A stretch of DNA of 6,959 nucleotides from NCBI GenBank assembly GCA_017624795.1, contig JAGAMJ010000109.1:1-6959 (forward strand). Direction: 5' to 3'. The position numbers and the translations under genes were made by a program. Under the pieces are notes generated by a model, which was given only the letters and a program-made list of their open reading frames with translations, made no database searches and was not told the DNA's origin. Shown here piece after piece: positions 1 to 5,709 of the stretch (position 1 is its first letter; each line of letters opens with the position of its first letter). This DNA is from Clostridia bacterium. Its GTDB lineage: Bacteria > Bacillota > Clostridia > Oscillospirales > CAG-272.

Positions 1-368
1 CCAGCGGTGCGGGCGGTCAGCACATCAACAAGACCGACTCCGCGATCCGCATCCTGCACAAGCCCACGGGCATCGTGGTGGGCTGTCAGACCGAGCGCTC
101 TCAGCTGCAAAACAAGGAAACCGCGATGAAAATGCTGAAAGCAAAGCTCATGGAGATCAAGCTGCGCGAGCGTTTGGACACCATTGAAGAAATTCAGGGC
201 AACAAGGTCAATATCGAGTGGGGCTCGCAGATCCGTTCCTACGTGTTTATGCCCTACACCTTGGCAAAAGATACCCGAACGGGGTTTGAAAACGGCAATA
301 TCAGCGCGGTGATGGACGGCGACATCGACGGCTTCATCAACGCCTATCTGAAAATGAATTCACAGTGA
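1..368 (+). CDS. prfB: Peptide chain release factor 2 (RF2), C-terminal part
   Basis: RF2 recognises UAA and UGA stop codons in the ribosomal A site and triggers peptidyl-tRNA hydrolysis. The frame is open from position 3 and gives 121 residues ending in TGA at 366-368; the start lies upstream of the window. The universal GGQ catalytic motif, inside SGAGGQHINKTDSA, is encoded at 12-20. It is followed by GIVVGCQTERSQLQNK and by WGSQIRSYVF and KDTRTG, the pattern of the RF2 rather than the RF1 C-terminus. About 115 residues follow the GGQ glutamine, close to the E. coli RF2 tail, so the C-terminus looks complete. Many bacterial prfB genes carry a programmed +1 frameshift near codon 25, but that region is outside the window and cannot be judged. 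No terminator follows, so the next gene may be co-transcribed. Confidence 0.96.
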   Translation, partial: SGAGGQHINKTDSAIRILHKPTGIVVGCQTERSQLQNKETAMKMLKAKLMEIKLRERLDTIEEIQGNKVNIEWGSQIRSYVFMPYTLAKDTRTGFENGNISAVMDGDIDGFINAYLKMNSQ

Positions 369-413
369 TCCGCGGCGCCACACGGCAATTTTGAAGAAAG
401 GGGGCTTTGCCAA

Positions 414-1784
414 ATGAAAGCTTTTTTACGCGTGTTTTCCGTATTCGTGCTGTGCGCGATGCTGTTTACGATGACGCTTTGGAAAAATGACGCCTTCCCC
501 GATCTTTCCAATATTACGGCATTTGTCCGTGATACCGTGGGGCGGCTGAACACGCTTTCCGAGATCACGGGCGAGGTCGGCTCTACGCAGCACCGCCCCA
601 CCGATAACGGGGCGCAGTTCCCCGAATACACCCTTGCCGAGGAGCTGGATCCGGCGCTGGAAGCGGCGATCTGCAACGCGCTTGCTACACACGCCGAAGC
701 GATCGACCTTTCCACCTTTCATTTGAGGGAAACCGATCTGCAAGCCGTCATTTCCGAGATCCGCTTCACCCACCCCGAAATTTTTTACGTCGACAAGAAC
801 TTTTCCTACCAGACCAACTCCGGCTATATCACGGAGTTAAGACCCTCTTATCTGTACGATGCAGCCGAAACACAGGTCCTGATGACCGAATACAAGGCGA
901 TGATCGCCGCCATTGTGGCACAGATCCCGCAGGGCGGCAGCGATTTTGAAAAGCTGCTGTTTTTGCACGACCATTTTGTGCAGAATTATTCCTACGATAA
1001 CACCTACACCATACGCGACGCCTACACCTTCTTCAAGCAAAAAACGGGTGTGTGCCAGGCGTATATGCTGGCGCTGATCGCCGTGACCGAGGAGATCGGC
1101 ATCGAATCGCTCCCCGTCACCAGCAGCCGCATGAACCACGCGTGGAATCTGGTCAAGCTGGACGGCGATTGGTATCACGTGGATATCACGTGGGACGACG
1201 CCGTGTCCTACCCCTCCTATACCTCCTACGACTATTTTCTGCAAAGCGACGCGGGGCTGATCGCCATTGACGCCGAGCACGTCGACGAGAGCGCCGAGGA
1301 GCCCGATTGGCACTGCGATTGGGCAGCAACGCAATCGGCGACCAACGTCAAATACGACGATGCCATCTGGCGCGGCGCACACACGCCGATGGTGTCCCTG
1401 AACGGCACCTATTATTGCGTGGTGTCCGAAAATCCCGAAAACAGTCGATCCACGCTTGGCGCGGTTTATAGCGGCAGCGACCCCACCGCCCTTTCCAAGC
1501 TGTTCGCGGTGAACGGCGTTTGGCGAGAGGGCGAGCACAGCTATTACGTGGATTGCTTCGCGGGGCTTGCCTTATACAACGGGGAGCTGATCTATAACAC
1601 CAACAACACGCTGCGCGCGCACAACCTGACCACAGGCGAGGATCGCCTGGTCGGCTTTTTGGATATTGCAAGCAACGAAAGCATCTTCGGCATTTGCGGC
1701 ATCACACAAACGGGCGTGATCTCCTGCACGGTCGCCCCCGCCGCTTCGGGCGATAGCTACCGCATCGTATCCTGTCAAATATAA
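414..1784 (+). CDS. Secreted or membrane-anchored transglutaminase-like (papain-fold) protein
   Basis: This 456-residue protein has an N-terminal basic plus hydrophobic segment (about residues 5-23), suggesting export with a signal peptide or an uncleaved anchor. Cys14 lies inside it, but the preceding FVL does not make a good lipobox. A transglutaminase-like core spans about residues 170-265 with a plausible intact triad: Cys214 in TGVCQAY, His242 in NHAWN and Asp257 in HVDITWDD. Residues 60-160, with HPEIFYVD, resemble the helical region preceding the core in clostridial transglutaminase-domain proteins. Residues about 320-456 are aromatic and beta-rich (NGTYYCVV, NGELIYNTNN), recalling beta-propeller blades. 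Prokaryotic relatives include proteases and cell-wall-associated enzymes, so neither crosslinking nor proteolysis can be asserted. The start follows AAGAAAGGGGG at 394-403 by 10 nt. It lies 45 nt after prfB with no visible terminator or promoter between them. Confidence 0.88.
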   Translation: MKAFLRVFSVFVLCAMLFTMTLWKNDAFPDLSNITAFVRDTVGRLNTLSEITGEVGSTQHRPTDNGAQFPEYTLAEELDPALEAAICNALATHAEAIDLSTFHLRETDLQAVISEIRFTHPEIFYVDKNFSYQTNSGYITELRPSYLYDAAETQVLMTEYKAMIAAIVAQIPQGGSDFEKLLFLHDHFVQNYSYDNTYTIRDAYTFFKQKTGVCQAYMLALIAVTEEIGIESLPVTSSRMNHAWNLVKLDGDWYHVDITWDDAVSYPSYTSYDYFLQSDAGLIAIDAEHVDESAEEPDWHCDWAATQSATNVKYDDAIWRGAHTPMVSLNGTYYCVVSENPENSRSTLGAVYSGSDPTALSKLFAVNGVWREGEHSYYVDCFAGLALYNGELIYNTNNTLRAHNLTTGEDRLVGFLDIASNESIFGICGITQTGVISCTVAPAASGDSYRIVSCQI

Positions 1785-1796
1785 GAAAAGATAAGC

Positions 1797-1835
1797 AAAA
1801 CGCCCTCTCCGCCAACGGCGGAGAGGGCGTTTTTT
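1797..1835. terminator. Bidirectional intrinsic terminator between convergent genes
   Basis: A perfect 13-bp G/C-rich stem (1801-1813 with 1817-1829, arm CGCCCTCTCCGCC) closes a 3-nt loop, AAC. It is flanked by AAAA on the left and TTTTTT (1830-1835) on the right, so it can end plus-strand transcription of the transglutaminase-like gene. Read on the minus strand, the same stem is followed by TTTTGCTTATCTTTT and can also end the PHP-gene transcript, whose stop codon is about 30 nt away. Confidence 0.93.
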
Positions 1836-1866
1836 GCATACGTGTGCGTTTTTTTGCGACAAAAGC

Positions 1867-2577
1867 TCACTTTTTGTCGGGATCAAAGAGCGCTTCGTTT
1901 CGTAAAATATTGTAGCTGCGGCTGCGCAAAACGGAAAGCAGCTGCTCGTTTGTTGTGATCGGCTCGTCGGTTTCAATGCCGCCCGTGATCGTCATACATT
2001 CCTCGTGCAGGTCGGACCCGGACGTCGGGATCAGATCATAATGCTTTGCCCACAATGCCGCCATCTCGTTACGAAAAACAGAGGTCTGCCTCTCGTGCCC
2101 GTTGTAGACCTCAACTCCGTCCAAATATCTCGGCGGCGTGACCACAATATTGTCACGGAAGGGGTGTGCCTGCACCAGCAGCATTCCCGCGCCGCGAACG
2201 GCTTTTGAAAAATCCTTCAAATGGTAAGAAAGCAGCCCCGTGTTGGCGCGCAAAAAGTCCTCGGTCACGCCGTACACCAGGTAATCTGTGGCGTCGTGCT
2301 TATCAAGACGCGCTTCCATGCCGAGCAGAATATTCAATCTTCCCGCCGCCACCTTTTGCAGCATATTGTAAGAGCTCATGAAAAAATCGACCTTTTTGTC
2401 CCAATCGTCCTTGCCGGCGTAGTTCCCCATTCCAAAGGTCGCGCGGTTCATATGATCGGTGATGACAAGTGTTGTATACCCTTGCTCTACATATCGCTCC
2501 ACGATGCGCTCGGGCGAAAGACGTCCGCAAGCGCTGACCACACCGCTATGGCAGTGCAACTCTGTCTTATATCCCAT
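1867..2577 (-). CDS. PHP-domain metal-dependent phosphoesterase-like protein
   Basis: A 236-residue stand-alone PHP (polymerase and histidinol phosphatase) domain. The metal-ligand motifs appear in order: ELHCHSG (His8, His10), VITDH (Asp41, His42), GMEAR (Glu88), QAHPF (His138) and SGSDLH (Asp189, His191). VEVYNGH (residues 155-161) also matches the family. PHP proteins bind two or three divalent metals and hydrolyse phosphoesters; characterised examples include histidinol phosphatase, YciV/TrpH-type nucleases and polymerase proofreading domains. The substrate cannot be read from sequence. Compared with minimal PHP proteins there is an insert-like stretch at about residues 44-80. ATG is preceded by AGAGGGA about 6 nt upstream. 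The gene begins 54 nt after the AraC-family gene on the same strand with no terminator between, so it is probably the second gene of that operon. Confidence 0.9.
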   Translation of the reverse strand: MGYKTELHCHSGVVSACGRLSPERIVERYVEQGYTTLVITDHMNRATFGMGNYAGKDDWDKKVDFFMSSYNMLQKVAAGRLNILLGMEARLDKHDATDYLVYGVTEDFLRANTGLLSYHLKDFSKAVRGAGMLLVQAHPFRDNIVVTPPRYLDGVEVYNGHERQTSVFRNEMAALWAKHYDLIPTSGSDLHEECMTITGGIETDEPITTNEQLLSVLRSRSYNILRNEALFDPDKK

Positions 2578-2631
2578 ACTGTTCCCTCTTTTCTACGTTG
2601 TAATGCTATTTATCGGCTTTGTCCCGCGATC

Positions 2632-3483
2632 CTATTCCTTTTTTGAGGATTTTCGCTCTCTGCACGGACTCTCGCCAAAGATGCGTCTGTACTGCCTGTA
2701 AAACGCCGAATAATCGCCAAAGCCGCACGCGCTCGCTGCCGACGCGGCGCTTTTGCCGTCGATCAGCATACGGCGCGCGGCGTGCAGGCGCTTGATGATC
2801 ACGTATTCCCACACGGTGGAGCCGGTGGACTCCAAAAACATACGGTTGAGCGTCGATTTACTGAAAAAGAAGCGTTGTTGCAGCTCCGAAAGCGACCCGA
2901 TCGCGGTCAGGTTGTGATTGATGTAGTCGATCACCTCGGTAAGCACGGGATCCCCCTCGCGCCTTGTGAGCAGCTCCTGACTCGACGAGCTTTCTCTGAT
3001 GGCGTACAGCTCCGAGAGGATCATAGGCAGCGTCGCGGTCAGCTGCATACCGAGCTCCTCATTTGATCGCGTCGAGCGGCACACACGAGAAAAGCAAGCG
3101 TTCAAAAACATCTCGCTTTCCTTGCTGTTTGCCAAAAACAGATTGCCGCAGCCGGGCGAGCGATCTAAAATCAGCGAGCGCAGCGGCGCAAACGCCCCGC
3201 CCTGCCCCAAAACGTCATCTAAACGGAAATGAATGGCGATCCGCTCGTAGGGGCGGTCGGGATCCAGATGGATCTTATGGATCTCGCCGTCGCGCATCAG
3301 CAGCACACAGCCGGGAGTGAGGGGATAGTTGCGCCCCTCGACCGTATAATACCCCGCACCGCTGATGAAATAAAACACCTCACAGTACGAGTGCGCGTGC
3401 AGCTCAAATTTCTGCTCATTTGGGTGCTGATCGATCGAATGATGCACCAGACACCCCTTGTATTTACAGGAAAAGATCTTCAT
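2632..3483 (-). CDS. AraC-family transcriptional regulator with N-terminal cupin domain
   Basis: A 283-residue one-component regulator. Residues about 20-75 form a cupin-like ligand-binding domain: FELHAHSYCEVFYF carries the HxH...E pattern (His29, His31, Glu35), followed by the LTPGCVLLMRDGEIHKI strand pair. Residues about 180-275 form the double helix-turn-helix domain. The first helix pair lies near residues 196-216 (LSELQQRFFFSKSTLNRMF). The second contains the family signature GFGDYSAFYRQYRRIFGESP (residues 254-273). Such proteins usually sense a small sugar-related ligand and bind direct repeats near target promoters. The start is supported by GGGAAGGGGG at 3491-3500, 7 nt before ATG. 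The gene is divergent from the SDR oxidoreductase and precedes the PHP gene, so both are likely targets. Its -35 box overlaps a repeated 10-mer, suggesting autoregulation. The ligand is unknown. Confidence 0.93.
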   Translation of the reverse strand: MKIFSCKYKGCLVHHSIDQHPNEQKFELHAHSYCEVFYFISGAGYYTVEGRNYPLTPGCVLLMRDGEIHKIHLDPDRPYERIAIHFRLDDVLGQGGAFAPLRSLILDRSPGCGNLFLANSKESEMFLNACFSRVCRSTRSNEELGMQLTATLPMILSELYAIRESSSSQELLTRREGDPVLTEVIDYINHNLTAIGSLSELQQRFFFSKSTLNRMFLESTGSTVWEYVIIKRLHAARRMLIDGKSAASAASACGFGDYSAFYRQYRRIFGESPCRERKSSKKE

Positions 3484-3512
3484 TTTTCGACCCCCTTCCC
3501 TAAAACACTTCT

Positions 3513-3541
3513 ATTATAACACTTTTTGAAGATATTTGCAA
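3513..3541 (-). promoter_or_regulatory. Promoter of the AraC-family regulator gene
   Basis: On the minus strand a -35 box TTGCAA (3541-3536) and a perfect -10 box TATAAT (3518-3513) are separated by exactly 17 nt. The expected transcription start, near 3506, leaves a leader of roughly 22 nt containing the strong Shine-Dalgarno sequence. The -35 box is inside the first copy of the ATATTTGCAA repeat, so regulator binding there could block or adjust this promoter. Confidence 0.75.
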
Positions 3542-3562
3542 TATAAAACGGAATATTTGCAA
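3532..3562. repeat. Two 10-nt direct repeats 21 nt apart, candidate AraC-type operator
   Basis: ATATTTGCAA occurs at 3532-3541 and again, identical and in the same orientation, at 3553-3562. The 21-nt offset is two DNA helical turns, so both copies face the same side of the helix, as in the tandem half-sites bound by AraC-family dimers. The left copy covers the regulator's -35 box. The right copy ends where the -35 element of the rightward promoter would start. The left copy is also part of an imperfect palindrome (ATATT TGC AATAT, 3532-3544). Binding by the adjacent regulator is inferred. Confidence 0.65.
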
Positions 3563-3590
3563 ACTCATTGTTTTAGAAAAGTTGTATAAT
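3562..3590 (+). promoter_or_regulatory. Probable activator-dependent promoter of the SDR gene
   Basis: A perfect -10 hexamer TATAAT lies at 3585-3590, but the hexamer 17 nt upstream (3562-3567, AACTCA) is far from TTGACA. TTGCAA at 3557-3562 is 22 nt away, too long for a normal spacer. A good -10 with a poor -35 directly beside an activator-type repeat is the usual layout of an activated AraC-family target promoter. Transcription would begin near 3597, giving a leader of about 37 nt with the Shine-Dalgarno sequence GAAAGGA at 3618-3624. Confidence 0.6.
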
Positions 3591-3633
3591 GAAGGTGTAG
3601 GCATATCCAAAAAATACGAAAGGATAGAATGAA

Positions 3634-4458
3634 ATGAAAAAAGTTTGTGTGATCACGGGCGCGGGCGGCGTGCTTTGCTCTGCCTTTGCCGCAGAAATGG
3701 CGAAGGCGGGCATGGCTGTGGCTCTGCTGGACCTGAACGTACAGGCAGCCGCGACGGTTGCCGATCAGATCAACACCGAGGGCGGCTGCGCCAAGGCGTA
3801 TGCAGCCAACGTGCTGGACAAGGCCGCATTGGAGGCAGTCCATCAAAGCATTCTTGCCGATCTCGGCCCTTGCTCGGTGCTGATCAACGGCGCGGGCGGC
3901 AACAACCCCCGTGCAACCACCGCGCACGAAACCTACGAGGCAGGCGACGAGCTGCGTGACGACATCACCACCTTCTTCAACCTTGATAAATCGGGCTTTG
4001 AATTTGTGTTCAACCTCAACATTATGGGCACGCTCCTGCCCACCCAGGTCTTTGCCTCGGATATGATCGGCCGCGAGGGCTGCTCGATCCTGAACGTTTC
4101 CTCGATGAACGCCTTTACCCCCTTGACGAAGATCCCCGCGTATTCGGCAGCGAAAGCGGGCATTTCCAACTTCACACAATGGCTTGCGGTCCACTTTGCC
4201 CCCGCAGGGATCCGCGTGAACGCCATCGCCCCCGGCTTTTTTGCCACCAACCAGAACCGCGCGCTGCTGTTCAACGACGACGGCACCCCCACCGCGCGCA
4301 GCAACAAGATCCTTGCCGCAACGCCCATGAAGCGCTTTGGTGAGCCCTGCGAGCTGCTTGGCGCGCTGAATTTCCTGACCGATGCCCGCGCCTCCGGGTT
4401 CGTGACGGGCGTGGTGATCCCCGTGGACGGCGGCTTTTCCGCTTATTCGGGCGTTTGA
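3634..4458 (+). CDS. SDR-family oxidoreductase, fructuronate reductase/D-mannonate oxidoreductase-like (UxuB/YjmF type)
   Basis: A 274-residue classical-length short-chain dehydrogenase. The Rossmann glycine motif is the variant TGAGGVLC (residues 8-15). Asp33 at the end of beta-2 (ALLDLN) suggests preference for NAD(H) over NADP(H). Further motifs are NGAGG (85-89), Asn129 in FNLNIMG, catalytic Ser157 in NVSSMNAF, and Tyr170/Lys174 in AYSAAK. IRVNAIAPGFF and VIPVDGGFSA complete the fold. The GGVLC variant, the NGAGGNNPRATT stretch and the ending GGFSAYSGV match my recollection of the Firmicutes group annotated as D-mannonate oxidoreductase (UxuB/YjmF), which interconverts D-fructuronate and D-mannonate. 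No mannonate dehydratase (uxuA) or uronate isomerase (uxaC) is in the window, so the substrate is not certain. GAAAGGA lies 9 nt before ATG. An AraC-family gene diverges from it and probably controls it. A hairpin terminator follows. Confidence 0.88.
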   Translation: MKKVCVITGAGGVLCSAFAAEMAKAGMAVALLDLNVQAAATVADQINTEGGCAKAYAANVLDKAALEAVHQSILADLGPCSVLINGAGGNNPRATTAHETYEAGDELRDDITTFFNLDKSGFEFVFNLNIMGTLLPTQVFASDMIGREGCSILNVSSMNAFTPLTKIPAYSAAKAGISNFTQWLAVHFAPAGIRVNAIAPGFFATNQNRALLFNDDGTPTARSNKILAATPMKRFGEPCELLGALNFLTDARASGFVTGVVIPVDGGFSAYSGV

Positions 4459-4499
4459 TCGAAAAAAGCCGACAAGCGATGCTCTATCATACAAAATAT

Positions 4500-4538
4500 A
4501 CCCCGTTGGTCAAAAAAGTGACCAACGGGGTGCTTTTT
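4500..4538. terminator. Bidirectional intrinsic terminator after the SDR and GT8 genes
   Basis: A perfect 13-bp stem (4500-4512 with 4519-4531, arm ACCCCGTTGGTCA) has a 6-nt loop, AAAAAG. It is followed on the plus strand by GCTTTTT (4532-4538), ending the SDR transcript. On the minus strand it begins only a few nt after the GT8 stop codon (4537-4539) and is followed by TATATTTTGT, a weaker T-tract. It probably serves both convergent genes. Confidence 0.9.
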
Positions 4539-5547
4539 ATGCTTCCTTTCCCTGTTGCAGCAGCTGATTTCTTTTGTTGAAGCCGCGCAGCGAGATGCGG
4601 CGGAAGATCGAAAGGAACAAGCGTCGCGGCAGCAGGACGTACAGCAGCTTTTCCAGCTTGAAGATCAGCCCCCCTGCCGACGGCTTTTTCACAAGACCGC
4701 GCCAAGGCGAGCCCTCGGTATATTTATCAAACAGCGCATTTGCGGGGTGCTTGTTGCCCTTGTGCCACGGGAAATCGCCCAAAAAACGGTAGGCGTGATA
4801 GATCACGGGGCTTTTCCTTGCGACCTCCAGCTCCTCGTGCGTGTAGTACACGGTGGGCTTGTAGACCGCGAAAAAGGTCTTATCGGAAAAAGCAAGGTGG
4901 TGGGGCTGCAAATTGTATGCGGGCGAGAGCAGATAGATATGGTCCTTTAAGACCAGATTGAGCAGATCCTGATCGGGATTGCAGTACCGCGCGCGCACGT
5001 TTTGAATGTGGTCCAGCGTTTTTTGCGTGATCTGTTGCTCCTTCCACTTCGGCACGTCGATAAGCAAAATTCCCGCGTTAAAATAGGGCTCGTCGGGCGA
5101 AAATCCAAGCAAGGTCTTATACTGCACCGTCAGGGAGTCGCGCACAACGCCAACGACCTTGTCGCCCATATCCAAGGTCTGCAACGGGGCAAGCGAGCCC
5201 GTCACCACCGTATCGCAATCGACGTACAGCAGCCGCTCGATATCCTCGCGCACGAAGGTGTGAAAAAACAGGCGGAAATTAGTGGTGTAAGAGCCGCGGT
5301 AGGAGGGGATATTCAGCGCCTTGATCTGCTCGACGATCTCGGTGGCATCGACAAAGATCAATTCTCTTTTGTACCGTGCGGCTTGGTCTGCCAATTTTTC
5401 GCGCGACGCGTCGCTGACACGATCGGTCACACAATAGACCGTCAGCGCGTCGATATCCTTGTTGTTTTCAAACAAGGAATACATCGAGATCCCCGCCCAC
5501 GGTGCGTAATTTTCATCACAAGCGTATAAAACACCCAGTCGTTTCAT
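4537..5547 (-). CDS. Family 8 glycosyltransferase (LgtC/GspA-like, retaining)
   Basis: This 336-residue protein has GT8 family features. The N-terminal nucleotide-binding strand reads LGVLYACDENY. RGSYTTNFRLFF (84-95) is followed by the metal/nucleotide-sugar DxD motif in LLYVDCDTVV (Asp110, Asp112). YFNAGILLID (155-164), NPDQDLLN (190-197), and a C-terminal HAYRFLGDFPWHKG (251-264) replacing the common HxGxxKPW motif complete the set. GT8 enzymes transfer glucose, galactose or related sugars from UDP-sugars with retention of configuration. The acceptor (wall polymer, lipid or protein) cannot be told. Residues about 295-325 are hydrophobic and strongly basic (KLEKLLYVLLPRRLFLSIFRR), suggesting peripheral membrane attachment as in LgtC-like enzymes. 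GGGAAAGAGA precedes ATG. The gene stands alone, with a consensus promoter upstream and a hairpin immediately after its stop; no other glycan gene is adjacent. Confidence 0.93.
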   Translation of the reverse strand: MKRLGVLYACDENYAPWAGISMYSLFENNKDIDALTVYCVTDRVSDASREKLADQAARYKRELIFVDATEIVEQIKALNIPSYRGSYTTNFRLFFHTFVREDIERLLYVDCDTVVTGSLAPLQTLDMGDKVVGVVRDSLTVQYKTLLGFSPDEPYFNAGILLIDVPKWKEQQITQKTLDHIQNVRARYCNPDQDLLNLVLKDHIYLLSPAYNLQPHHLAFSDKTFFAVYKPTVYYTHEELEVARKSPVIYHAYRFLGDFPWHKGNKHPANALFDKYTEGSPWRGLVKKPSAGGLIFKLEKLLYVLLPRRLFLSIFRRISLRGFNKRNQLLQQGKEA

Positions 5548-5583
5548 AAAAGCATCTCTTTCCCTTTTTTAAGATACGCTTTG

Positions 5584-5612
5584 ATTATACCATATGATCG
5601 GCGGTTTGTCAA
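5584..5612 (-). promoter_or_regulatory. Full-consensus sigma-A promoter for the GT8 gene
   Basis: On the minus strand TTGACA (5612-5607) is followed by exactly 17 nt and then TATAAT (5589-5584). The -10 is preceded by TGG, forming the extended -10 TGnTATAAT. All 12 core positions match consensus. Transcription should start near 5577, leaving a leader of about 30 nt. It is back to back with the rightward promoter of the DUF512 gene. Confidence 0.9.
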
Positions 5613-5647
5613 TTCAACGCCCCGACGCCAAAGTTTTGTATTATCCT

Positions 5648-5676
5648 TTGACAAGCAGAGAAATTTATGTTATACT
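5648..5676 (+). promoter_or_regulatory. Strong sigma-A promoter for the DUF512 gene
   Basis: TTGACA at 5648-5653, a 17-nt spacer, and TATACT at 5671-5676 preceded by TGT (extended -10). Only one core position departs from consensus. The expected start near 5683 leaves about 27 nt before the GTG start codon. Two further TATAAT hexamers (5676-5681 and 5688-5693) lie in the AT-rich stretch but have no matching -35 box at a normal distance. Confidence 0.88.
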
Positions 5677-5694
5677 ATAATTTACGATATAATG

Positions 5695-5703
5695 AAAGGG
5701 GGG
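5695..5703 (+). promoter_or_regulatory. Shine-Dalgarno sequence fixing a GTG start
   Basis: AAAGGGGGG lies 6 nt before GTG at 5710-5712. An in-frame ATG at 5692-5694 also exists, but it has only AT-rich sequence before it and would place the Shine-Dalgarno bases inside the coding region. Starting at GTG puts the PDZ-like domain directly at the N-terminus (VRITEV), as expected for the family. Confidence 0.75.
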
Positions 5704-5709
5704 ACGCTT

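Noticed and set aside
369..413. Possible terminator or riboswitch between prfB and the transglutaminase-like gene
   Set aside because: There are only 45 nt and no stem of useful length followed by a T-tract; only a Shine-Dalgarno sequence can be supported.
837..1538. A 233-codon open frame on the minus strand inside the transglutaminase-like gene
   Set aside because: The composition is low-complexity Gly/Val/His/Arg typical of antisense shadows, and the plus-strand gene carries clear catalytic motifs.
3504..3524. AACACTT repeated at 3504-3510 and 3518-3524 around the AraC gene's -10 box
   Set aside because: The repeat is only 7 nt, at 14-nt spacing that is not a whole number of helical turns, in AT-rich sequence. 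It is much weaker than the 10-mer pair next to it.
3629..3637. Two-codon ORF ATGAAATGA overlapping the SDR start, possible translational attenuator
   Set aside because: It is only 4 nt from the Shine-Dalgarno bases, too close for efficient initiation, and such short overlaps arise easily in A-rich leaders.
3565..4494. A 309-codon open frame on the minus strand covering the whole SDR gene
   Set aside because: It is the antisense shadow of a gene with G/C-rich third positions. Its translation is rich in Gly, Ala, Arg and His with no recognisable domain, while the plus-strand frame has full SDR motifs.
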